From VBDM01 sp041493345 (GTDB lineage Bacteria > Pseudomonadota > Gammaproteobacteria > Burkholderiales > SG8-39), in assembly GCA_041493345.1 (NCBI GenBank), contig JBGPYQ010000089.1, positions 1-12,440 on the forward strand: DNA of 12,440 bases, given 5' to 3'. Shown one piece after another: positions 6,751 through 12,440 of the stretch. The notes below the pieces were generated by a model, which did not search any database, had not been told where the DNA came from, and saw only the letters and a list, made by a program, of their open reading frames with translations. How positions within the stretch are numbered: the stretch's first letter is position 1; each line of letters begins with the position of its first letter. The position numbers and the translations under genes are program-made.

Positions 6751-8115
6751 ATGTTCGAGAAGATCCTGATCGCCAACCGCGGGGAAATCGCCTTGCGCAT
6801 CCAGCGCGCCTGTCGCGACCTCGGCATCAAGACCGTGGTGGTGCACTCCGAGGCGGACAGCGAGGCCAAGTACGTGAAACTCGCCGACGAGTCGGTGTGC
6901 ATCGGGCCGGCCGCGTCAAGCGCGAGCTACCTCAATATTCCGGCCATTATCAGCGCCGCCGAGGTCACCGACTCGGAGGCTATCCATCCCGGCTACGGAT
7001 TTCTCGCGGAAAACGCGGACTTCGCCGAGCGGGTGGACACAAGCGGATTCGTATTCATCGGACCGCGCGCCGAATCCATTCGATTGATGGGCGACAAGAT
7101 CAGCGCCAAGCAAGTGATGCAGAAGGCGGGGGTGCCGTGTGTCCCCGGTTTCGACGGCGCACTGCCCGACGCTCCCGAGGAGATCGTCAAGATAGCGAGG
7201 AAAATCGGCTACCCGGTGATCATCAAGTCGGCGGGGGGTGGGGGTGGGCGCGGCATGCGCGTGGTGCACACCGAGGCCGCGCTGAAGAGCGCCGCGAATC
7301 TCACCCGCGCCGAGGCCGAGGCTGCGTTCGGCAATCCTACCGTATACATGGAGAAATACCTCGAGAATCCGCGTCACATCGAAGTGCAAATACTTGCCGA
7401 CAGGTACAGGAACGTGATTCATCTCGGCGAGCGCGACTGCTCGATGCAGCGGCGTCACCAGAAAGTCATGGAAGAGGCTCCTGCACCCGACATCACGCCT
7501 AAGATGCGCGTTCGTATCGGCGAGCGCTGCATCGAGGCTTGCCGCAAGATGGGCTACCGCAGCGCCGGCACCTTTGAATTCCTCTACGAGAACGGCAATT
7601 TCTTCTTCATCGAGATGAATACGCGCATCCAGGTGGAACACCCGGTGACCGAGATGATTACCGGCATCGACATCGTGCAGGAGCAAATCCGGATCGCTGC
7701 CGGCGAAAAGCTTTCGGTGCGACAAAAGGACGTGGAATTCCGCGGCCACGCCATCGAATGCCGCATCAACGCCGAGGACCCGGTCAAGTTCACGCCCTCG
7801 CCGGGGCGGATCACCTCCTACCATCCGCCGGGCGGGCCGGGCATTCGCGTCGACTCGCATATCTACCAGGGCTATGCCGTCCCTCCCAATTACGATTCCC
7901 TGATTGGCAAGGTCATCGCCTACGGCGCCGATCGCGACCAGGCGATCCGTCGCATGCGAATCGCGCTCTCCGAGATGGCGATCGAGGGCATACAGACCAA
8001 CATCCCCATGCACCGGGAACTGCTTCTCGACAACCGCGTCATCAAAGGCGGGGTGAGTATCCATTATCTCGAGCAGAAGCTCGCCCTGCAGAAGAAGCGC
8101 GACACCGGGAAGTAG
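6751..8115 (+). CDS. accC: acetyl-CoA carboxylase, biotin carboxylase subunit
   Basis: Carboxylates the biotin on BCCP using ATP and bicarbonate, the first half-reaction of acetyl-CoA carboxylase. The 454-residue protein runs colinear with the E. coli enzyme numbering as I recall it: K116 (GDK), K159 (IIKS), the Gly-rich ATP-grasp loop SAGGGGGRGMR (160-170), H209 (PRHIEVQ), K238 (HQKVME), E276, then E288, N290, R292 and E296 in IEMNTRIQVEHP (287-298), and R338 (ECRIN). The N-terminal Rossmann-like domain starts FEKILIANRGEIALR. All catalytic and nucleotide-binding residues I can check are intact. The start is 9 nt after the accB stop with little Shine-Dalgarno, suggesting translational coupling; prmA follows 13 nt after the stop. 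Confidence 0.98.
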   Translation: MFEKILIANRGEIALRIQRACRDLGIKTVVVHSEADSEAKYVKLADESVCIGPAASSASYLNIPAIISAAEVTDSEAIHPGYGFLAENADFAERVDTSGFVFIGPRAESIRLMGDKISAKQVMQKAGVPCVPGFDGALPDAPEEIVKIARKIGYPVIIKSAGGGGGRGMRVVHTEAALKSAANLTRAEAEAAFGNPTVYMEKYLENPRHIEVQILADRYRNVIHLGERDCSMQRRHQKVMEEAPAPDITPKMRVRIGERCIEACRKMGYRSAGTFEFLYENGNFFFIEMNTRIQVEHPVTEMITGIDIVQEQIRIAAGEKLSVRQKDVEFRGHAIECRINAEDPVKFTPSPGRITSYHPPGGPGIRVDSHIYQGYAVPPNYDSLIGKVIAYGADRDQAIRRMRIALSEMAIEGIQTNIPMHRELLLDNRVIKGGVSIHYLEQKLALQKKRDTGK

Positions 8116-8128
8116 TGGACCGGGACGC

Positions 8129-9010
8129 GTGACCTTGACCGCGCTGATCCTGGAGCTCGACGCAGCGGAGGGCGATCGCCTGAGCGACGCGCTTCTGGAA
8201 GCAGGCGCGCTCTCGGTCAGCTGCGAGAATGCCCGCCCGGGGACGCCGGAGGAAATGCCGAGGCATACCGAACCCGGGGGGATCGCCGCGTGGCCGCGGC
8301 TCAGGATCACGGCCCTGTGCCGGCATGATGATGACCCGGAGCAATTGCTGAACCACGCCTGCACCGCAGCCGGCTTGGAGGCGCCAGCATACGAGATTCG
8401 CGCCGTCGCCGACGAAGACTGGGTGAAAAAATCCCAGGACCAGTTCGCGCCGATCCGCGTCTCCGGGCGGCTGTGGATCGTACCTTCCTGGCATGTTCCG
8501 CCCGACCCGCACGCAATCAACCTGGTTCTCGATCCGGGACTTGCGTTCGGCACCGGCAGCCACCCGAGCACCCGCTTGTGCCTCGAATGGCTCGAGCGTA
8601 CGGTCGCGGGCGGCGAGACGGTGCTCGACTACGGCTGCGGTTCCGGTATATTAGCCATCGCCGCGCTGAAACTCGGCGCGCGCCGCGCGGTCGGCGTCGA
8701 TATCGATGCCAGCGCCGTGTCGGCGGCCCGCGCCAATGCCGAGCGCAATGGCGTTGGAGGCGAGTTCTTCGAACCCCCCGTGCTGCACAAGTTCACCGCC
8801 GATCTTGTGGTCGCCAACATCCTCGCCAATCCGCTGAAGGTGCTTGCCCCGCTGCTCATGTCGCACTGCGCGCGCGGCGGCAGGCTCGCGCTTTCGGGCA
8901 TCCTCGCGCCGCAAGTCAAGGAGGTCGAGGAGTGCTACGCAGCCTGGATCGCCTTCGGGCCGCCCGCCATCGCAGAGGGTTGGGCATGTCTGTCGGGAGT
9001 GCGCCTTTGA
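8129..9010 (+). CDS. prmA: ribosomal protein L11 methyltransferase
   Basis: S-adenosylmethionine-dependent trimethylation of ribosomal protein L11 (rplK product). The 293-residue protein has an N-terminal substrate-recognition domain (about 1-95), then the characteristic PrmA block DPGLAFGTGSHPSTR (135-149), SAM-binding motif I LDYGCGSGILAIA (166-178), an acidic ribose-binding segment VGVDID (188-193), and VVANILANPL (227-236) at the catalytic position. Length is typical. The start is GTG at 8129, 13 nt after accC; only a loose GGGAC precedes it. Clustering of prmA behind accBC is common in proteobacteria and fits one long operon, though L11 methylation has no known mechanistic link to fatty acid synthesis. 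Confidence 0.95.
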   Translation: MTLTALILELDAAEGDRLSDALLEAGALSVSCENARPGTPEEMPRHTEPGGIAAWPRLRITALCRHDDDPEQLLNHACTAAGLEAPAYEIRAVADEDWVKKSQDQFAPIRVSGRLWIVPSWHVPPDPHAINLVLDPGLAFGTGSHPSTRLCLEWLERTVAGGETVLDYGCGSGILAIAALKLGARRAVGVDIDASAVSAARANAERNGVGGEFFEPPVLHKFTADLVVANILANPLKVLAPLLMSHCARGGRLALSGILAPQVKEVEECYAAWIAFGPPAIAEGWACLSGVRL

Positions 9011-9012
9011 GC

Positions 9013-9789
9013 ATGATCACGAGCTGCCCGAATTGCGCGACCGCATTTCGCGTGACTCAGATGCAGCTCCAGGCGCAGGCGAGGCGGGTTCGCTGCGGCC
9101 GCTGCGGCACCGTGTTCCACGCCCAGGCTATTCAGATACCGGATCCCGCCGCCGAGGCGGCGGGGGATGCCGAAGCGGCGCGCGAATCCGGCACGCCGGC
9201 TGTGACCCAGCCTGCGCGACGGCCGGCGTCCAAGGAAGCCGTCGCGTCCATGCTCGAGGGTGAGGGAATCGCGGATTCCGCGCCGCCCGATTTCGGTCCG
9301 CCGCCGCGCACCCGTCCGAGCCGCCTCTGGTTGCTGGCGATTGCCCTCGCGCTCATGGCGCTTGCCGCCCAGGGCGCCTATCGATACAGGGGCGAACTCG
9401 CGCTCACTCTGCCGCTAGCGAAACCTCTGATCCAGCAGATCTGCATCGAGCTCGGTTGCGAGGTGCCGCTGCCGCGCCGCGCTGAACTGCTCGGCATCGA
9501 GACTTCGGACCTTCAGGCCGACAGCTCCAATCCCAAGGTATTGGTTTTCTCGGCAACGCTCAGGAATCGCGCCGCATTTGTGCAGGCCCTGCCGGCACTC
9601 GAGCTCGCGCTCACGGACGCGCAGGACCAGGCCGTGGCGCGGCGGGTGCTGATGCCGCAGCAATATCTTCCGCGGGGCACTCGCCCGGACGCCGGATTCG
9701 CGGCGGGAAGCGAGCTCCAGGTCAGGGTTTATATCGAAGTCTCCGGGTTGAAAGCGGCGGGTTATCGAATCTATCTCTTTTATCCGTAG
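9013..9789 (+). CDS. MJ0042-type zinc-ribbon, DUF3426-domain single-pass membrane protein
   Basis: 258 residues with a betaproteobacterial DUF3426 layout: an N-terminal zinc ribbon with CPNC (C5, C8) and CGRC (C28, C31); a low-complexity Ala/Pro/Glu-rich linker (about 40-100); one hydrophobic transmembrane segment (about 105-122, LWLLAIALALMALAAQGA); and a C-terminal beta-rich domain (about 130-258) containing LVFSATLRNRAAFVQALPALEL, split here across 177-198. Topology is probably zinc ribbon in the cytoplasm and the DUF3426 domain in the periplasm. The function is not known. I chose ATG at 9013, 2 nt after the prmA stop; an in-frame ATG at 8986, overlapping prmA and preceded by GAGGG, would add nine residues and is a fair alternative. 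Confidence 0.85.
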   Translation: MITSCPNCATAFRVTQMQLQAQARRVRCGRCGTVFHAQAIQIPDPAAEAAGDAEAARESGTPAVTQPARRPASKEAVASMLEGEGIADSAPPDFGPPPRTRPSRLWLLAIALALMALAAQGAYRYRGELALTLPLAKPLIQQICIELGCEVPLPRRAELLGIETSDLQADSSNPKVLVFSATLRNRAAFVQALPALELALTDAQDQAVARRVLMPQQYLPRGTRPDAGFAAGSELQVRVYIEVSGLKAAGYRIYLFYP

Positions 9790-9805
9790 CGGTAATAAGC
9801 TCTCA

Positions 9806-10738
9806 ATGCGCATCCTGATCTGTGGCTCGATCGCCTACGACAACATCATGGTGTTTCGTGGCCGCTTCAAGGAGCACATCCTGCCGGAGCAGATTCACAT
9901 TCTGAACGTCGCGTTCCTCGTGCCGGAACTTCGGCGCGAGCTGGGCGGCTGCGCCGGCAACATCGGCTACAGCCTGAAGCTGCTCGGCGCCGACCCGCTC
10001 ATCATGGCCACGGTGGGCGAGGACGCGCTGCAGTATTACGAACGGTTCGAGCGGCTCGGCCTTGCGCACGATTGCGTGCGCGAGGTGCCCGACACGCTCA
10101 CTGCGCAGGCATTCATCACCACCGACCTGGACGACAACCAGATCACGGCATTCCACCCTGGAGCGATGAACCACTCGCACCTGAATCACGTTACTGGCGC
10201 GCTGAAGGCAGGCCTCGCGATCGTCGCTCCCGACGGGCGCAAGGGAATGCTTCAGCATGCGCGTGAGCTTTCCGAGCTTGGTATTCCCTTCGTGTTCGAC
10301 CCGGGGCAGGGGCTTCCGATGTTTTCGGGCAAGGAATTGCTCGCTTTCGTCGAGCGGGCGAGTTATATCGCGGTCAACGATTACGAAGGCAAGCTTCTGG
10401 AAGAGCGCACCGGACTGACGCTGGATGCGCTTGCGCGGAGGGTGAAGGCGCTCGTTCTCACCCGCGGCGCGCAAGGCTCTGTCATCTACACAGGCAGCGA
10501 CCGCTTTGATATTCCGTGCGTCAAACCCACCGATGTGGTGGACCCCACCGGCTGCGGCGATGCTTACCGCGCCGGTCTTTTGTACGGCATCGCCGCAGGC
10601 TTCGATTGGCCCAAGACCGGCAGGCTTGCCGCGCTCATGGGCGCAATAAAGGTCGCGGCGCGCGGCGGCCAGAATCATGCGGTGAGCCGCGATGAAATCG
10701 CGCGGCGATTCCGCCAGAGTTTCGGCGCCGAATTGTGA
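9806..10738 (+). CDS. PfkB-family carbohydrate/nucleoside kinase (substrate unknown)
   Basis: 310 residues of the ribokinase/PfkB fold. The N-terminal strand and substrate region read ILICGSIAYDNIM (3-15); GGCAGNIGYSLKLLG (47-61) is the di-glycine lid/substrate-binding segment; VAFL and ITTDLDD lie between; NDYEGKLLEE (191-200) is the ATP-side helix start; LTRGAQGSVIY (218-228) is the large ATP loop; and DPTGCGDAYRAGLL (246-259) is PfkB signature 2, with the anion hole and catalytic base Asp252. The family phosphorylates hydroxyls of sugars or nucleosides with ATP; sequence resembles the adenosine-kinase-like branch, but substrate cannot be assigned. It sits 16 nt after the DUF3426 gene and is the last gene of the accB-led block. 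Start ATG at 9806 has only a weak Shine-Dalgarno. Confidence 0.9.
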   Translation: MRILICGSIAYDNIMVFRGRFKEHILPEQIHILNVAFLVPELRRELGGCAGNIGYSLKLLGADPLIMATVGEDALQYYERFERLGLAHDCVREVPDTLTAQAFITTDLDDNQITAFHPGAMNHSHLNHVTGALKAGLAIVAPDGRKGMLQHARELSELGIPFVFDPGQGLPMFSGKELLAFVERASYIAVNDYEGKLLEERTGLTLDALARRVKALVLTRGAQGSVIYTGSDRFDIPCVKPTDVVDPTGCGDAYRAGLLYGIAAGFDWPKTGRLAALMGAIKVAARGGQNHAVSRDEIARRFRQSFGAEL

Positions 10739-10767
10739 GGAAATCGAATCCTCCGCCAACAAGTAGA

Positions 10768-10966
10768 ATGGCCGCTTGGCCCAGCACAATCCCTGCCACC
10801 TTCGGCGGCTACCCGTACGCTGCTTCCAGCCCGCCTGTTCCGTCTTGCACGACTCGCGCTGCATCTGGCACGCGGCCTCGCTATCGCCTGGCTGCGCTAT
10901 CCGCGACTTTCGCAGGCCGAGCAGCACTCGCACAAGCGCCGCTGGTCTCGAAAGTTGCTATCCGCG
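10768..10966 (+). pseudogene. probable N-terminal remnant of a PlsC-like 1-acylglycerol-3-phosphate acyltransferase
   Basis: In the frame beginning 10817, the translation reads RLFRLARLALHLARGLA, then WLRYPRLSQAE, then KRRWSRKLLS. This resembles the membrane-proximal N-terminus of betaproteobacterial PlsC proteins, where an Arg/Leu-rich anchor is followed by a 'FPRL' segment and 'RRWSRRLL'. No in-frame start precedes it. An ATG at 10768, next to a TAGAAT -10-like hexamer (10764-10769), is one frame off, so a single indel near 10776-10786 would restore an N-terminus. The similarity stops near 10966; the acyltransferase H(x)4D motif and everything downstream are absent, and 24 bp later the convergent apaH gene ends. 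I read it as a frameshifted, 3'-truncated relic left by a deletion or rearrangement. The similarity is from memory of the family, not from a search. Confidence 0.45.
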
Positions 10967-10990
10967 AGCTCGCGGAGAAATCCGAAATCG

Positions 10991-11848
10991 CTATTGCCGC
11001 GGCGCTCGGCGTGTCCGCGCCGCAGCGGATTTCACGGGCGCGGCATTCGCCGCGCATGGGACCTGAAACTGGCGCCGATCCTCCAGGCGGATCGCGGTGA
11101 GCTTGCCGCCCCAGACACAGCCCGAGTCGAGCGCAAGAAGATTCGGCGTGATTCGCAGGCCGAGCGCCGACCAGTGGCCGCAGATCACGGTGCTCCCCGC
11201 ACTTTTCCGTCCGGGTACGTCGAACCAGGGCAGATAACCGGGCGGCGCGTTTGCAGTCTCGCCCTGGGTCTGGAACTCCATCACGCCTTCAGCCGTGCAA
11301 AAGCGCATGCGCGTCATGGCATTCACGATCACGCGCGTGCGGTCCGGTCCCTGCAGATCCTCACGCCAGCGGTCCGGCCGGCTCCCATAGAGCAGGGCGA
11401 GAAAGTCCCGGTGTCCGGGTCCCCGCAGCTCGGCCTCGACCTCTGCGGCCAGCGATTTCGCTCTGGAGACATCCCATTGCGGCAACAGGCCCGCGTGCAC
11501 GAGCACGTGGGCCGCATCATGGTGAATCATCGGCCGGCGCCGCAGCCAATCGAGCAACTCGCCGCGATCCGGCGCCGCGAGCACTTCCTCCAGTGTGTCA
11601 TCCACGCGCGCCTTGGCAAATCCGTGCGCGAGCGCGAGAAGATGCAGATCGTGATTGCCGAGCACGGTCACCGCCCTCTCGCCCAAGTCGCGCACAAAGC
11701 GCAGCGTATCAAGCGACGCCGGTCCACGGTTGACGAGATCGCCGACAAACCACAACCGGTCCCTGCCGCGGTTGAATCCGATCGCTTCGAGCAGCGCATT
11801 CAGCTCCACAAAACAGCCCTGAACGTCGCCGATCGCGTAGGTCGCCAT
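10991..11848 (-). CDS. apaH: symmetrical bis(5'-nucleosyl)-tetraphosphatase (Ap4A hydrolase)
   Basis: Hydrolyses diadenosine tetraphosphate symmetrically to two ADP; in the cytoplasm it limits Ap4A, and ApaH also removes Np4 caps from RNA. The 285-residue protein carries the metallophosphoesterase motifs in order: GDVQGC (7-12), GDLVNRGP (36-43), GNHD (64-67), VHAG (117-120) and GHW (224-226), with ApaH-specific DSGCVWGG (241-248). The basic/Ala-rich C-terminal tail (about 265-285) is not conserved but total length is normal. The ATG at 11848 has no Shine-Dalgarno. A 20-codon open frame with a strong one ends 2 nt upstream, suggesting the ribosome reinitiates. In E. coli apaH is coupled to apaG; no apaG is present here. 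It converges on the PlsC-like remnant. Confidence 0.96.
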   Translation of the reverse strand: MATYAIGDVQGCFVELNALLEAIGFNRGRDRLWFVGDLVNRGPASLDTLRFVRDLGERAVTVLGNHDLHLLALAHGFAKARVDDTLEEVLAAPDRGELLDWLRRRPMIHHDAAHVLVHAGLLPQWDVSRAKSLAAEVEAELRGPGHRDFLALLYGSRPDRWREDLQGPDRTRVIVNAMTRMRFCTAEGVMEFQTQGETANAPPGYLPWFDVPGRKSAGSTVICGHWSALGLRITPNLLALDSGCVWGGKLTAIRLEDRRQFQVPCAANAAPVKSAAARTRRAPRQ

Positions 11849-11850
11849 CG

Positions 11851-11913
11851 CTAGATCGCAGGGTCGAGTGCCGCCAGGGCGCCGAATCTCGTGGCGGGTG
11901 TCCCGATTCTCAT
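11851..11913 (-). CDS. 20-codon open frame just upstream of apaH (possible leader peptide or coupling mini-cistron)
   Basis: On the minus strand AAGGAGGA (11928-11921) precedes an ATG at 11913 by a normal 8-nt spacing from its GGAGG core. The frame encodes MRIGTPATRFGAL and then seven more residues, and stops with TAG at 11853-11851, 2 nt before the apaH ATG. The peptide matches no family I recognise. The strong Shine-Dalgarno and stop-start proximity are what support it. The same frame is open further upstream to an ATG at 12081 (76 codons), but the internal ATG carries the ribosome binding site. It could instead be a fortuitous frame in an apaH leader. Confidence 0.45.
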   Translation of the reverse strand: MRIGTPATRFGALAALDPAI

Positions 11914-11943
11914 TGCGCCGTCCTCCTTCGAGCCGCCCGCACG

Positions 11944-11949
11944 ATGATA
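11944..11949 (-). promoter_or_regulatory. candidate -10 box (TATCAT) upstream of the mini-ORF and apaH
   Basis: TATCAT on the minus strand lies 16 bp before the AAGGAGG of the mini-ORF, so transcription would start close to 11937. The hexamer 17 bp further upstream (TTTCAT) is a poor -35. Weak call based on position. Confidence 0.3.
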
Positions 11950-11980
11950 TGGGTGCTCAAACAAGCATGAAAAGTCTACC

Positions 11981-12013
11981 CGGAATTTCCGATGCAGGCG
12001 CATAAGCGCCTGC
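11981..12013. promoter_or_regulatory. palindrome CGGAATTTCCG and adjacent 8-bp hairpin in the apaH/12100 divergent region
   Basis: An odd palindrome CGGAATTTCCG (11981-11991) is followed directly by a perfect 8-bp inverted repeat GCAGGCGC-ATAA-GCGCCTGC (11994-12013). No T-run follows on either strand, so it is not a standard intrinsic terminator. Its place between two divergent genes would suit an operator or a structured 5' leader. The 251-bp divergent region holds otherwise only the mini-ORF and weak promoter-like hexamers. Confidence 0.4.
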
Positions 12014-12087
12014 CGCCGGATTGACCTCCCGCCACCGGAGCGCCTAAACTTCACCGGCTCGCGTATCGAATATTTGCTCATACCTGC

Positions 12088-12094
12088 AAGGAGG
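12088..12094 (+). promoter_or_regulatory. strong ribosome binding site (AAGGAGG) of the gene at 12100
   Basis: AAGGAGG ends 5 nt before the ATG at 12100 and fixes the start of the last gene. This excludes a longer N-terminus with a signal peptide unless translation also begins upstream. Confidence 0.85.
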
Positions 12095-12099
12095 CAACG

Positions 12100-12440
12100 A
12101 TGGCCAACGAATCCAGTCGCCCCGTCGTCACGGTATCCCCGAACAACCCGGTATTCGATCTGCCGATCTATGTCGCACGCGACGAGGGGCTCTTCGAAAA
12201 GGCCGGCATCGAGGTGCGCTTCCAGGCCAAGTATTCGGACCGAAACGCGTCCGACCTCGATGCGTTCAAGCGCCTGAAAGAGTCCCTCTTCGAGCAGGGC
12301 AAGGCGGACGTGTACAACCTCTGCGAATGGGCGGGCATCGACCGCAGCGAGCGCAGCTCCCGCGGCAGCCAGATCCTGGCGTTGCGCCCGGCCGTCGCCG
12401 CGCAGGCGATCATTTCATTCGACGACGCGATTCAGGAGCC
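12100..12440 (+). CDS. substrate-binding-protein-like (NMT1/THI5/SsuA type), 3' end cut by window edge
   Basis: 113 complete codons run off the right edge. The segment VTVSPNNPVFDLPIYVARDE (10-29), followed at once by GLFEKAGIEVRF, is the opening of periplasmic-binding-protein type II domains of the NMT1/THI5/SsuA group, in which a strand is followed by 'lPiyvA.d.GlFek.GieV'. Then come KRLKESLFEQGKADVYNLCEW, split as about 63-83, and a segment resembling the ligand-binding lobe. These proteins usually bind small molecules (sulfonates, nitrate, pyrimidines, aromatic acids) for ABC importers. Unusually, the protein starts MANESSRPVVTV with no signal peptide or lipobox, and the start is fixed by AAGGAGG. 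It may act in the cytoplasm, as an enzyme or sensor. Substrate cannot be inferred. Confidence 0.75.
   Translation, partial: MANESSRPVVTVSPNNPVFDLPIYVARDEGLFEKAGIEVRFQAKYSDRNASDLDAFKRLKESLFEQGKADVYNLCEWAGIDRSERSSRGSQILALRPAVAAQAIISFDDAIQE

Noticed and set aside
6916..8571. Long minus-strand open frame (551 codons) opposite accC and prmA
   Set aside because: It is antisense to two certain genes, arises from the GC-rich codon bias and shows no recognisable domain.
9803..10933. Minus-strand open frame (376 codons) opposite the PfkB kinase
   Set aside because: Antisense shadow; the plus-strand kinase has complete family motifs.
10955..11854. Plus-strand open frame opposite apaH
   Set aside because: Antisense to apaH, which has all its phosphatase motifs; only the part before 10966 (PlsC-like) was considered further.
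11851..12081. Full 76-codon minus-strand frame upstream of apaH
   Set aside because: No ribosome binding site at the upstream start and no recognisable protein; only the last 20 codons, which have a strong Shine-Dalgarno, were kept.

Overview
The window looks like chromosomal DNA from a high-GC betaproteobacterium. The evidence is the gene set and order (mpl-yqiA; aroQ-accB-accC-prmA-DUF3426-PfkB kinase), the dense packing of genes, and the character of the proteins. I see no rRNA, tRNA, CRISPR array, insertion sequence or phage gene. Most of the window is housekeeping. The less ordinary signals sit in intergenic leaders and in one apparent gene remnant.

Layout. 1-1395 (-) is the N-terminal 465 codons of an RNB-family 3'-5' exoribonuclease that runs off the left edge. 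It is divergent from an enolase-superfamily (mandelate racemase/muconate lactonizing type) enzyme at 1505-2644 (+). That gene abuts, with no spacer, a convergent operon at 2645-4575 (-): mpl (murein tripeptide ligase of peptidoglycan recycling) followed by a YqiA-type esterase with a 4-bp overlap. Divergent from mpl is a conserved protein of unknown function with a nucleotidyltransferase-like motif (4739-5383, +). A 310-bp stretch without a convincing gene follows.

5694-10738 (+) is a co-directional block. aroQ (shikimate pathway) ends in a clear hairpin terminator. Then come accB and accC (biotin carboxyl carrier and biotin carboxylase of acetyl-CoA carboxylase), prmA (ribosomal protein L11 methyltransferase), a zinc-ribbon/DUF3426 single-pass membrane protein and a PfkB-family sugar/nucleoside kinase. 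Gaps from accB onwards are 2-16 bp, so these five genes are probably one operon.

After the kinase, about 250 bp holds what looks like the decayed N-terminus of a 1-acylglycerol-3-phosphate acyltransferase (PlsC-like), butted against the 3' end of convergent apaH (Ap4A hydrolase, -). apaH has no Shine-Dalgarno of its own. It is preceded by a 20-codon open frame with a strong Shine-Dalgarno that stops 2 nt before the apaH ATG, a possible translational-coupling arrangement. The window ends in the 5' part of a substrate-binding-protein-like gene (NMT1/THI5/SsuA type) that lacks a signal peptide.

No complete novel system is evident. The best leads are the mini-cistron upstream of apaH, the PlsC-like remnant, the helically spaced repeats in the aroQ leader, the uncharacterised protein beside mpl and the signal-less binding protein.
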